From Megaleporinus macrocephalus (taxonomy: Eukaryota > Chordata > Actinopteri > Characiformes > Anostomidae): a DNA stretch of 64,000 nucleotides. The position numbers and the translations under genes are program-made. The stretch covers positions 6,006,564 to 6,070,563 of the forward strand of contig CM038727.1 of NCBI GenBank assembly GCA_021613375.1, written 5' to 3'. Under the pieces are notes generated by a model. The model saw only the letters and a list, made by a program, of their open reading frames with translations. It made no database searches and was not told the DNA's origin. Positions 47,711 through 58,020 of this stretch are shown here, piece after piece. The stretch's first letter is position 1. Each line of letters opens with the position of its first letter.

Positions 47711-47943
47711 GTAAGAGGAGTCTAAAGAAAGTCTAAACACGGCCCATCCAGTCAGATACACACTGTTTTAATAAAGAATGTAGCTCTTCCTATGTTTATA
47801 TTCAATGGCTTCACTGGACGTTGCAGGTTATGTCCTTACCCTGTGGGCCTAATGTGACTGATGTATGAGATTTGATAGGTTGGTCTGGAATTTTCCAGTA
47901 ATAGAAGAAATGACTGTATTGTTGCTCACCATGTTCACCTCAG

Positions 47944-48086
47944 CTGCCTGTGACGTGATAGAGGAGCAGATGAGACAGAAAGTGACCCCTCCGAGGCTTA
48001 ACATCGACCAGCGGGTCCCCAAAACCCCTGAGGCCCCCAGTATTGCTTTCCCTATCTCCAAACCCGCAGTGCCACCTGAGCCACAG
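47944..48086 (+). CDS. topbp1: topbp1 coding exon 21 (residues 1211-1258)
   Basis: The acceptor TTCACCTCAG and donor CAG|GTAATG define it, ending in phase 0. Mostly divergent linker, but RVPKTPEAPSIAFPISKPAV matches human TPQAPSIAFPLANPPVAP, which fixes the identity. Confidence 0.94.
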
Positions 48087-48159
48087 GTAATGAACTCTTA
48101 CGCACTCATGGCTTACAGAGTGGTTAACCGCTTCATGTGCTTTTTAGATTCTTGATTAT

Positions 48160-49060
48160 ATAGTTTTTGAAATGCACATGGAGGCAGTAAGTACGAAAAC
48201 AGAAAAAAGGAGGTGGAGATGAGGAGCTCATACTGCGCTGGTTTAGATGATATTACGAGAGAAAGACACAAACACGAAATCGCAACACAGCTGCATGTGA
48301 TCCTGATGTTCGGAGGAGAGGTTTGTAACTAAACTGAAAGATCAGCTGCTGTCCAGGCAGCTGATATAAGAACTACCTTCCCGACGTCCTTCTCCGCAAC
48401 AAACGAAAACATACAGAAGTTGTTTGTTGGTTGACCTCAATACCCAGGAGCTCCACAATGTCTGTGGTTTGGTTTCTTTTACTGTCCTGTGGATTAACCA
48501 GCAACAAACGTTAATGTTAATGTAACGTTAGGCTTTAAATCTATCACCCAAAGATCAACTGTACACAATACAATACTTACTCCTACTAATCGCACATTAA
48601 GGTCAGCTTTTTATTCACCAGTTTTTCTGTTCCTCCTTACGTAGTGCAGCAGTTATCCACCATTCTTCTACTTGCTGCCGTATGAAAGGTGGAACAGGGA
48701 AACCCAGGAAATAAAAGCTGACTTCACACTCAGAGCGTGTGATACACTGCGAACAGTTCGTCGGTGGGTGCCGTGACTGTGCACTGGTAATATATTTAAA
48801 ACAACAGCTACAAAAAACAGTGTCAAATGTTAACTACTAACATGAAACTTGACCAGGAAGCTCCTCCAGCCTTGACCTGACAGCAGACAGAGGCTCGCAA
48901 ACCATTTTCACCAACATCTTTTCATCAATTTGTTTGCTAAAAACCTATTCAACACTGGAAATATCTGTGGTCTCAGTTCACTTGCTCACCTGCTGTAACT
49001 GGAAATGACTGGCCAGTTGTTACACTGACTGACTTATATTATTTTATTTATTTATTTTTT
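48160..49060. other. topbp1 intron 21
   Basis: No gene or well-defined mobile element recognised. A short GAAAGGTGGAACAGGGAAAC stretch near 48680 resembles the unit of the 52-bp minisatellite. Confidence 0.4.
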
Positions 49061-49068
49061 TTATCCAG

Positions 49069-49177
49069 CCTGAAGAAGTGGAGACCGAAAAGGAGAAGGA
49101 GGAGCCTCCTCGCTTTCAGCTGTCCTCCCTCAGCCCACAGGAGCGTATTGACTACAGCCACCTCATAGAGGAGTTGG
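49069..49177 (+). CDS. topbp1: topbp1 coding exon 22 (residues 1259-1294)
   Basis: The acceptor TTTTTATCCAG defines the start. The donor TTGG|GTTAGT sits directly at the edge of an inserted hAT-like element. It encodes an acidic lead and then [20 protein letters not shown], the start of BRCT7; human has [20 protein letters not shown]. Confidence 0.96.
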
Positions 49178-49185
49178 GTTAGTAT

Positions 49186-50085
49186 TAGAGATGGAAGATC
49201 AAGAGAGCCAATCGATGGCGTTAAACAAATGAGCTAAGTTTCTGTATTTCCAGCTAGCGTTTCATCCAGTAAGAGGAGATGTCCTTAAAACCCCCTCCGG
49301 CCAGGTCCCTTCAATTCCTATCTGAACCACTAGGTGGAAATACATACCGTTCACCGCATGAGCGGAAAGAAAACATCATCTGTCTGGCAGTTTGTTAGCG
49401 TATGTGACTCAGACTCATCCAGGACAGTTTGTAACATCTATAAAATTAGTAACATCAGCGTCTCTCACGGAAACCAAGACAAAGCTATTAACACTACTAA
49501 TCAGATACACACTTCAGAGACACCACACAGCTGAATACAGTGAGTATCAGTAAACAGCAGAGCTAGCACACACAGCTAACACAAAACAAACAACCCAGAA
49601 CACCTACAGACCAGATCTGACCGGTACCAACAGAACAGCAGCAGAAACAGCCAGGGAGCTAAAGAACCACAGCCAGAGTGATTGAGTTTATAGTTCTAGA
49701 TAAGCAGCTCTTCTCGGCTGTAGAAGACGTTCATTCTGCTGCTTAATGTTCCACCTGGATCCACGCTCTGCTGTTCCTAGTAGAGATACTTTTCAGATGT
49801 GGCTCTTCTGGAGCTTATCAAGCAGTTTACTCCCACATAGACCAACTTCTAATTTAGACCAGCTTCTAATTTAGTTAATATATTATACTGTTTCATATGA
49901 GCTCGTTAAAAATGTTAATAAACCCGTTTAGACCATGTTTCATGACTTGCTTGCGCTAATAACTACATGTAGCCCTGCTGTGGCATATAGCCCCGCCCTC
50001 GATCGGTATCGGCTATCGGTCGATCGTGCTGAAAGGTGATCGGCGAACGGAATCAACCTCAAAAATGCTGATCGGTCCATCTCTA
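49186..50085 (-). mobile_element. hAT-like MITE family H, copy F, at the exon 22 donor
   Basis: A 900-bp element from TAGAGATGGAAGATC to ...GATCGGTCCATCTCTA. It is flanked by an exact 8-bp duplication GTTAGTAT at 49178-49185 and 50086-50093. The left duplication is intron positions +1 to +8 of the exon 22 donor, so the insertion happened right after the splice site and duplicated it. Confidence 0.93.
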
Positions 50086-50553
50086 GTTAGTATTGTTGTA
50101 ACCAGTTCAGAGAATGTGCTTTGTTCTTGAAGATTCAGGCGTTCCTAATTCTTCAGTCACTCCAGCTTCTACATTAGAAAACGGTTGTATCATGCGCTCA
50201 AATGTGCATCAACACCACATATAAACATTTTAAATAAAATCTTTGGTGTAAAATAATTATGTACACAAGTATCATTTGTTCTTTCTCTTAAAATAATGTG
50301 ACTTGATGAACAGGGACAACATGTAAGTCTTCAGCGGAGCACAAACTAATGAGCTGGTCATTTCGGCTTTTGTTAAGTACTAATAATTTGAATGTAGAAC
50401 GAAAAGAGCCTTTAAATTCAGTTAAAATTTACATTTGCATACAAGTAAGCTGTTGTTTCCCTTCCAGAGTGGTTTTAGACATTGAAGCTGGAGTATTTGG
50501 AAACTTTGAGTGACTGAGTTCATCAAGTAAATGCTGTATACACGTGTGTGCAG

Positions 50554-50717
50554 GTGGTATCGTGCTTGAGAAGCAGTGCTTTGACCCCAGCTGTTCTCAC
50601 ATCATCGTGGGTTTTCCTCTGAGGAATGAGAAGTACCTGGCTGCCATGGCTGCAGGCAAGTGGATCCTTCACCGCTCATACCTGGAGGCCTGCCGCGCGG
50701 AGGGACACTTCTTACCA
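50554..50717 (+). CDS. topbp1: topbp1 coding exon 23 (residues 1295-1349)
   Basis: The acceptor ACGTGTGTGCAG and donor CCA|GTGAGT define it. It encodes BRCT7: [53 protein letters not shown]. The lysine in RNEKYL and the W of the last helix are intact. In human, tandem BRCT7/8 binds phospho-FANCJ and TopBP1 itself. Confidence 0.97.
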
Positions 50718-50798
50718 GTGAGTGTTCTGGTATAGCCTGGAGAGCACAGTGTCTGTTCTCGAGTGTATCTTGTGACTCACTGAAGCTTCGTCTCTTAG

Positions 50799-50927
50799 GA
50801 GGAGAATTTCGAATGGGGTAGCCGCTCTATTCTGGATGCAGTTCCCACCATAACCTCCCAGCAAAAGAGGCTGGCGCTTGCTGCCCTGCGATGGAGAAAA
50901 TCTTTACAAGGGCGCATGAACAAAGAC
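50799..50927 (+). CDS. topbp1: topbp1 coding exon 24 (residues 1350-1392)
   Basis: The acceptor CGTCTCTTAG and donor GAC|GTACGA enclose 43 codons. It encodes the end of BRCT7 and the inter-BRCT helix: EENFEWGSRSILDAVPTITS, QQKRLALAALRWRKSLQ. Human has EEDYEWGSSSILD and QQRRLALAAMRWRKKIQ. Confidence 0.97.
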
Positions 50928-51015
50928 GTACGAACTTCACTCTTTTCTTCCTTTTCACTCCAACACTTCAAAACAGGTACAAGATTTACTGTCTGTCTGT
51001 CTGTCTTTCTGTTAG

Positions 51016-51105
51016 GGTGCTTTTGGTGGCTGGACAGTGATGCTGAATATAGACCACGCCCGAGACGCAGGTTTCAGGAGGTTGTTGCAGTCTGGAGGAG
51101 CGAGG
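51016..51105 (+). CDS. topbp1: topbp1 coding exon 25 (residues 1393-1422)
   Basis: The acceptor TTTCTGTTAG and donor AGG|GTATGT enclose 30 codons. It starts BRCT8: [30 protein letters not shown]. Human reads [20 protein letters not shown]. Confidence 0.97.
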
Positions 51106-51364
51106 GTATGTCCCATTTTCACCTGCCATCAACACACAGCTTAGGTGATCTAATAAAAGCTGGACAGCACTAAGGTGTGAATGGTACATGGAGACATATG
51201 ACCACATCTTCAGCAGCACAGAACTGCCTTAAACCAGCTAAAGTTTTTATTTTTTTTTTATGCACCCTCTCCCATTTGATTAGCAGTCTGATGCTCTAAC
51301 CGCCTCACGTTTACGTGAGCGAATGACATAAGTAGTGTGCACCATTTATGCACCATATGTTCTA

Positions 51365-51735
51365 GGGGTGTAAGAAAATATTGAAGTATCGAATATCGGG
51401 ATATTATGTTTAGTGATACTGTATCGTTTCTCAAAAACACAGTATTGATACACAGATCCCTGGCAGAGAGTGAATCAGTGTGTGTTGTGTTTAAGCCTCT
51501 GACCACTAGATGGCAGTGTTGTAATCCATTTTTAGCTCCACTCCAACATTAACAAGCAGCACAAGGGCGCAGTGCTATTGTAAGCATTGGAAAACCTGTT
51601 CATACAGTGGTGTGTTTTAATAGTAGGACTTGAAACATCTCAATAAATTACTTTGCTTGCAGTATCGCAATATATCACAATATATTGAATCGTGACCGCT
51701 GTATCACGATACGTATTGTATCCCCTAATACTTTC
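51365..51735 (-). mobile_element. MITE family K, copy 3
   Basis: It starts TAGGGGTGTAAGAAAATATT and contains ATCGGGATATTATGTTTAGT, CCACTAGATGGCAGTGTTGT and CTGTTCATACAGTGGTG. Same orientation as the copy at 39000. Ends near GTATCCCCTA. Confidence 0.75.
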
Positions 51736-52016
51736 TCCAGTCATAGAAGCTGATTGTATGTAGTCACGGGAGACACTTTTGAGAAAAAGAGAAGCTCCAG
51801 ATGTAAACTACTGTATGATTTGCTGTCCACCAGGATCACTTCAGACATTTATTACAATCAATTGTGAACAGGGTCTCAGTTTCTCACCCTGTCTCTGCTA
51901 GACATGCAGCCTATTGAGGATAAAAATGATCAAATATGCTATAATTTAATCTTTACATAAGTACTTCTTATTTGTCCTCCTGAAGTCTAACCTGCTCCTT
52001 TTCTCAATATGTGCAG

Positions 52017-52178
52017 GTGTTGCCGGGCCCGTCTCCGTCTCTGTATAAGGACACCACTCACCTTTTCGCAGATTTCAGCCGGCTGGGTCCAAATGATACG
52101 AGAGTCGATGTGGCCGAGGCTGCGGCCTACGGAGTCAAATGCCTCAGACCGGAATACATCGCTGATTATCTCATGCAG
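52017..52178 (+). CDS. topbp1: topbp1 coding exon 26 (residues 1423-1476)
   Basis: The acceptor CAATATGTGCAG and donor CAG|GTCAGA enclose 54 codons. It encodes the BRCT8 core: [45 protein letters not shown]. Human has [22 protein letters not shown]. Confidence 0.97.
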
Positions 52179-52229
52179 GTCAGAAACCGAGGCCATCCGC
52201 AGGACTTCTATACTTCTTGCCAGTGCATG

Positions 52230-53050
52230 AAACATTACCGATTACCAATAATGTTTCATAATGTGTCTGATCCACTCACACCAGCACAACACACACTAAC
52301 ACCACCGCCACCACCACCTAGCACATTTCTGTTACTTCTGTCAGCCAAAGTCACAAGTTCAACCGATCAGCCTTAACATTTAAAACCACCTCCTTGTATT
52401 TAAACATACTCCACTAACCATACAGGAGCTCCACTTACAGACTGTAGTTCATCTGATTCTCTGTAGACTTTATTACTCTGTTCTTTAATGATTAAGCCCC
52501 CCCACCACAGATTAGGTACTATTAGGGTGGTGGTGTGTTAGTTTGTGTTGTGCTGGTGTGAGTGGATCAGTGGAGTGGAGTGTCCACTCACTGTCCACTC
52601 TATTAGACACTCCTACTACTTGCTGGTCCACCTTGTAGATGTAAAGTCAGAGACAGTAGCTCATCTGCTGCTGCACAGTTTGTGTTCCTCTAGTTCTTCA
52701 TCAGTGGACACAGGACGCCGCCCACAGGACACTGCTGTCTGGATAGTTTTGGTTGGTGGACGATTCTCAGTCCAGCAGTGACACTGAGGAGGTGTTTAAA
52801 CACTCCAGCAGCAGCACTGCTGTGTCTGATCCACTCAAACCAGCACAACACACTCTACTAACACACCACCACCATGTCAGTGTCACTGCAGTGCTGAGAA
52901 TGACTCACCTCCCTAATAGTACCTGCTCTGTGGTGGTCTTGTGGGGGTCCTGATCGTTAAAGAACAGGGTAAACAATGTATGCTGCAAATCAGATGAACT
53001 ACAGTCTGTAAGTGTAAGTGCTCCTATATGGTGGGTGAAGTGCTACATGT
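52230..53050. repeat. Palindromic teleost repeat, copy 3 (intron 26)
   Basis: The long copy runs from about 52364 (GATCAGCCTTAACATTTAAA) to about 53040 (CTCCTATATGGTGGGTGAAG). It has clearly inverted halves: GTGTGTTAGTTTGTGTTGTG against CACAACACACTCTACTAACA. A further fragment of the same family precedes it at 52230-52330. Confidence 0.82.
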
Positions 53051-53275
53051 AGTACAGTTGCAGTGATGGTGAACTTACTTGACTCTTGTTTACAACATAA
53101 AGCTGCAACAACAAATAGGCTGATTATCAGTTGTGTGTTAGACACGTCCAGTCCTGGTTACACATCAGTACAAGTCACCCAAATAATAAAATTCATAAAC
53201 AACTAATCAGCAGCAGAAATCCATTCCATAATTGCTGTGAATGGTAACCTTTTGTTTTTGTTTATATCTTCACAG

Positions 53276-53425
53276 GACCCTTCACCCCCAATGGACGCAT
53301 ACTATCTACCCTCAGCAGCCCCGAGCGGCCTTCCCGAGGGCTTGGACAGAGGGCAGACTACCCCGTCCCGCAAGCGCAAAGCCTCAGGAGATGCGTCCAG
53401 CCTAAAGAAGAGCAGGGTTAGGTGA
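53276..53425 (+). CDS. topbp1: topbp1 coding exon 27 (residues 1477-1525 and stop)
   Basis: The acceptor ATATCTTCACAG is followed by 49 codons and TGA at 53423-53425. The tail is DPSPPMDAYYLPSAAP, a divergent linker, then the basic SRKRKASGDASSLKKSRVR. The bipartite KRK/KK pattern fits a nuclear localisation signal, and human ends with a similar basic cluster (KRK...KIKRPRVH). Confidence 0.96.
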   Translation, partial: DPSPPMDAYYLPSAAPSGLPEGLDRGQTTPSRKRKASGDASSLKKSRVR

Positions 53426-53570
53426 AACGAGCCTCAGCATATCTGAGCCGTTAATGAAATGACTCTAATGTGAATTATAAACGTTTTATTAAGTATTAAT
53501 ATGTGTAGATAGGAACTAAATAATATGCTTGTTTTGTTTATTAAAAATAAATGCAATGGCGCTAAAATGT
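53426..53570 (+). terminator. topbp1: topbp1 3' UTR and poly(A) signal
   Basis: AATAAA at 53546-53551, 121 bases after the stop, is the canonical poly(A) signal. Cleavage is expected 10-30 bases later. The 3' UTR is therefore short, about 145 bases. Confidence 0.8.
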
Positions 53571-53888
53571 CGACCTGGCTTATTTGTTTATTCAGTCCTA
53601 GGTCTCGTCCTTTTTGAGCTAAGCCTGAAGCGGCCTTGTGATGTCACGTTTGGTGTTGGGCCACTACGTTCACCTGTATATTTAGGGCGTTCAGCAGAGG
53701 CTCTTATCCAGAGCGACTGGATACTCGGTCAGAGTATGTATCTCTAGCTGGTACAAATTACACTTGCGCTCAAGCACTGCCAGAAACGAGGGCCAGTGCT
53801 GATACCTGGAGAGAAGAGAATAACATACAGGTTTGATACAATACAAGTGCGACACATAGAAAGAAGATAAGAAGATAAAATACAAAAC

Positions 53889-54818
53889 TAGAGATGGAAG
53901 GATCGATCGGCTATGTATCTGTATTGGCTGATTTTTAATCAAAATATATGATCGGCCGATATTTCTCATTTAGCCGATCGAGTGCGTTAAACAAATGAGA
54001 CTAATTTCTGTATTTCCAGCTAGTGTTTCATCCAGGAAGAGGAGAACCCCCTCCAGCCAGCTCCCTGCAATTCCTATCTGAACCTCTAGGTGGAAATACA
54101 TACCCTTTCGTTTTACACAGACTAAAGCAGCGGCCTCGCAAGAACAGTATGCGCTGATAGAAAGCATGTCATCCGTCTGGCAGTGTTTACTGTATGTGAC
54201 GCAGACTCATCCAGGACGTTTTTAAATTTAGTAAAATCAGTGTCTCGTTGGAGAACCAAGACAAAGATATTTAACTCTACTAATCTGATACAGCACTGAA
54301 CACAACTGAATACAGTGAGTACCAGTAAACAGCAGAGCTAGCACACACAGCTAACACAAAACAAATAACCCAGAACACCATACAGACCAGATCTGACCGG
54401 TACAAACAGAACAGCAGCAGCAATTCAATATTCTACATTTAATGATTACAGATTTAGTTTAAAATAAGAGTCTGTGTTTAATGACTGCAGTTTTCACTGT
54501 ATTTATTTAATTATCTTTTTTAGTTTTAAATTAAGGGTCTAAATGTAATTATTACAGTTTTGGGGATATTTGTTTGATTTACTTTGTTTATTTACTGTTA
54601 ATTTTGTTTAAAATATTATACTGTTTCATATGAGCTCGTTAAAAATGGTAATAAACCAGTTTAGATCATGTTTCATGACTTGCTTGCGCTAATAACTACA
54701 TGTAGCCCTGCCGTGGCATATAGCCCCGCCCTCTATCAGTATCGGCTATCGGCCAATCGCGCTGAAAGGTGAATGACGATCGGAATCGGCCTCAAAAACG
54801 CTGATCTGTCCATCTCTA
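53889..54818 (-). mobile_element. hAT-like MITE family H, copy G
   Basis: A 930-bp element from TAGAGATGGAAGGATCGATC to ...CTGATCTGTCCATCTCTA. It is flanked by TACAAAAC (53881-53888) and TACAAGAC (54819-54826), an 8-bp duplication with one mismatch. It lies 320 bases beyond the topbp1 poly(A) site. Confidence 0.9.
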
Positions 54819-54829
54819 TACAAGACTAC

Positions 54830-55370
54830 ATACTGTATAAGTGTAATGCTTAACCAGCGTTCCTGCCCAAGTGCAGTTGTTATTAATTCCAGTGATTCAG
54901 TGGATTTGTGCCTATAATTGCTCGTTCCGACCCGGTCTAGCAGGGCACCTGAAATCAAGTACTTCTATACTAAACAGTACACAAAAGCAGTACGTGAGGA
55001 TGACTATGGTGTCTGAATACCCAGTTTTCGTCGAGCAGTACACGAAAAAGTCTCTGGATGACGTACTGCAATGATGCAGCCACAGCACATTATGCTATCC
55101 CATGATTCCTTGTGAGCCGCGGAGGAAAAAACTGTGAAAAGCGGTACGTTGGCTGTGTGTGCATAGCTACACCTGGGCAGTTGTGGCCTGAAGGTTAGGG
55201 ATCGGGTCTTGTGACTAGAAGGTCGCCACAGGAATTGCGAACTGGACACTAAACAGTGGACAGAAGCACAGAAGGAACACGCAAATACACAAGGAAATTC
55301 ATGCCCATAACAGTGCACAAAGAGAGGGTGGTCTTCAGTCTACATTCAAAGACCATGAGAGAGTCTTCTG
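54830..55370. other. Intergenic sequence, no gene seen
   Basis: Mixed sequence downstream of topbp1 with no supported exon or repeat call. Confidence 0.35.
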
Positions 55371-55585
55371 TTTGAACAGCCAATGGAAGTTCTGGGTTTG
55401 ATCCTCGGGACCAGCAGGCTATGACTGAAGTGCCCTTGAGCAAGACACCTAACCCCAACTGCTCCCCGGGCACCGTGGATAGGGCTGCCCATCGCTCCGG
55501 GCATGTGTGCCCACTGCCCCCTAGTGTGTATGTTCACTAGTGTGTGTAAATGTGGGTATTTCACTGAACAGATGGGTTAAATGTA
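55371..55585 (+). repeat. SINE-like dispersed repeat
   Basis: AAGTGCCCTTGAGCAAGACA-type text (GCCCTTGAGCAAGACACCTA, AACTGCTCCCCGGGCACCGT, GCCCACTGCCCCCTAGTGTG, ATGGGTTAAATGTAGAGG) is a common teleost repeat. Related inverted fragments lie at 45520 and 32540. It abuts the 20-bp minisatellite. Confidence 0.65.
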
Positions 55586-56704
55586 GAGGTGTAGTGGTTA
55601 GGATGGTGGTGTAGTGGTCAGTACGGTGGTGTAGTGGTTAGTACGGTGGTGTAGTGGTCAGTACGGTGGTGTAGTGGTCAGTACGGTGGTGTAGTGGTCA
55701 GTACGGTGGTGTAGTGGTTAGTACGGTGGTGTAGTGGTTAGTACGGTGGTGTAGTGGTCAGTACGGTGGTGTAGTGGTCAGTACGGTGGTGTAGTGGTTA
55801 GTATGGTGGTGTAGTGGTCAGTACGGTGGTGTAGTGGTTAGTATGGTGGTGTAGTGGTTAGTACAATGGTGTAGTGGTTAGTATGGTGGTGTAGTGGTTA
55901 GTACGGTGGTGTAGTGGTTAGTACGGTGGTGTAGTGGTTAGTACGGTGGTGTAGTGGTCAGTACGGTGGTGTAGTGGTCAGTACGGTGGTGTAGTGGTCA
56001 GTACGGTGGTGTAGTGGTTAGTATGGTGGTGTAGTGGTTAGTATGGTGGTGTAGTGGTCAGTACAGTGGTGTAGTGGTTAGTATGGTGGTGTAGTGGTTA
56101 GTACGGTGGTGTAGTTGTTAGTACGGTGGTGTAGTGGTTAGTATGGTGGTGTAGTGGTTAGTATGGTGGTGTAGTGGTCAGTACGGTGGTGTAGTGGTTA
56201 GTAAGGTGGTGTAGTGGTTAGTACGGTGGTGTAGTGGTTAGTATGGTGGTGTAGTGGTCAGTATGGTGGTGTAGTGGTTAGTGTGGTGGTGTAGTGGTCA
56301 GTACGGTGGTGTAGTGGTTAGTATGGTGGTGTAGTGGTCAGTACGGTGGTGTAGTGGTCAGTATGGTGGTGTAGTGGTCAGTACGGTGGTGTAGTGGTTA
56401 GTATGGTGGTGTAGTGGTTAGTACGGTGGTGTAGTGGTTAGTATGGTGGTGTAGTGGTTAGTATGGTGGTGTAGTGGTTAGTATGGTGGTGTAGTGGTCA
56501 GTACGGTGGTGTAGTGGTTAGTACGGTGGTGTAGTGGTTAGTACGGTGGTGTAGTGGTTAGTACGGTGGTGTAGTGGTTAGTATGGTGGTGTAGTGGTCA
56601 GTATGGTGGTGTAGTGGTTAGTATGGTGGTGTAGTGGTTAGTATGGTGGTGTAATGGTTAGTATGGTGGTGTAGTGGTCAGTATGGTGGTGTAGTGGTCA
56701 GTAC
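55586..56704 (-). repeat. 20-bp minisatellite (family 1, inverted copy)
   Basis: About 56 copies of TGTAGTGGTTAGTACGGTGG, the reverse complement of the unit at 3338-4581. Variation is mainly TTA/TCA and CGG/TGG. At the right end it passes directly into a tRNA-like SINE head. Confidence 0.97.
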
Positions 56705-56940
56705 TGTCTTCTCACAGTAAGATGATCTGGGTTGGATTCCCGGTCCGGGTGGTTCTGTGTGGAGTGTGTATGTTCTCTCCGTGTTTGAGTGGGTTCCTCC
56801 GGGTACTCCGGTTTCCTTCCACAGTCCAAACACCATGTGGCCCCACCTTCGACCAATGACACTGGGATTGGCTCCATCCTTGCCCCATTACCCTGACTAG
56901 CAGGATAAAGTGGAGGATAATGGGCTGATGGACTTCAAGC
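56685..56940 (+). repeat. tRNA-like SINE head and body
   Basis: GGTGTAGTGGTCAGTACTG (A-box-like), then GGGTTGGATTCCCGG (B-box-like), followed by TTCTGTGTGGAGTGTGTATG, TCCGGTTTCCTTCCACAGTC and GATTGGCTCCATCC. This is a tRNA-derived SINE type widespread in teleosts. It is not a tRNA gene because no cloverleaf can be completed. Confidence 0.6.
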
Positions 56941-58020
56941 ATGGGTGCTTTTTAATGCTTGTATTACCACTGCATATCCACAAGAGGGAGCACTGTGCCA
57001 ACTTAAGTAGGAGCAATTCTGCCTGGCTGACATTTAAGTGCTCCTCCTTGAATCTGCTCTTAGAGACTGTAGTTCATCTGATTCTCTGTATACTTCATTA
57101 CCCTGCTCTTCAGTGGTCAAGACCCCCACAGGACCACCACAGAGCAGATACTATTTGGGTGTTTGAATATATGACACTCTGTTCTGTGTGTCAGCAAACA
57201 GAAGGCTATGGTTTAAATCCCAGGGCTGACTGGGTGTTCATGGTTGTGCCCCTGGGCAAGGCACTGCTCCCAGATGGATGCAACCAAGTTTCCTTCATTG
57301 GATCATTTAAACGTAACTAGAACTAATGATGTAACTATGTTTTGGAATATAAAGACCCCATGTACTATAACATGTTAACGTGGTCCTATAGCAACGACGG
57401 CACTGGGGTTAAGCTGGTACGCAAAGCTATGTCAGAGAATCGGTCAGGCTTGTAGGATTTCTGTAGTTCCTGGTAAGCAAGTCCAGAAAATGTATTCCGT
57501 GTCCTCGCTGACTGGTGGCATGTTCGGTGATTTGCCCTGTCGCTCCAGCTGCTGCTCGAGAGTAATTGCGTTTGTTCAAGGTGATGACCGGGGGGCTGGT
57601 TTGACCCCGGTGTCATGCTTCACCTTTTAAATACATCTGCTTCTGGAATCATTTAATTACTAAGGCTGTACTCTGGCTTCGGAAGAAAAGTCAGTGTTTT
57701 ATGATGCATAGCCGTGCACGGACAGTACAGAGAGCCGTGATGCCTCGTTGGCTTGTTAAAGAGTTTGTTCTTGTTGAAGAAGTTTGATTAAAATGCTAGC
57801 CTATATAAAAACACCAGGTGACCTCACAGAACCTGGGAAGAGTCTCAGCAGAGTCCTTGGGGCTCATGTAGGCAGGCCTTCTTCATGCCTCCTTAGTCGT
57901 TTCATTCAACTTCTGTGTCTGCTCGTGTCATTACTGGAGGACTGTGTCTGACTCTATTGTCCTTACTTGGCCGCCTTTTAGGTGTCCTCACAGCGTCCGT
58001 GTTTGCTGTCGTCCTCTGGG
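56941..58020. other. Intergenic sequence with small repeat fragments
   Basis: A fragment of the palindromic repeat (AGACTGTAGTTCATCTGATT; GACCCCCACAGGACCACCAC) lies at about 57060-57160, and a SINE-like piece at 57210-57300 (TGTGCCCCTGGGCAAGGCAC). Nothing recognised in 57310-58020. Confidence 0.45.

Larger units (their letters stand above)
23268..53570 (+). other. topbp1: topbp1 gene, whole transcription unit after intron 1 (overview)
   Basis: DNA topoisomerase II-binding protein 1 is the nuclear BRCT scaffold that activates ATR-ATRIP, binds the 9-1-1 clamp and Treslin/TICRR, and works in replication initiation and checkpoint signalling. Twenty-seven coding exons (23291-53425) splice in phase to 1525 codons plus stop; human TOPBP1 has 1522. 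All nine BRCT repeats, the ATR-activating domain and the C-terminal NLS are present. No frameshift or stop was found, so the gene looks functional. Introns contain many transposon copies. All introns are GT-AG, with a few weak donors (exons 6, 13 and 22). Confidence 0.97.

Noticed and set aside
56685..56760. tRNA gene
   Set aside because: A- and B-box-like motifs are present, but the acceptor stem and cloverleaf cannot be completed. The flanks are those of a SINE.
54830..57320. A tail-to-tail neighbour such as cdv3, as next to TOPBP1 in human
   Set aside because: I looked for its conserved acidic and basic motifs on the - strand after 53.6 kb and found none. The region is repeats and unassigned sequence.
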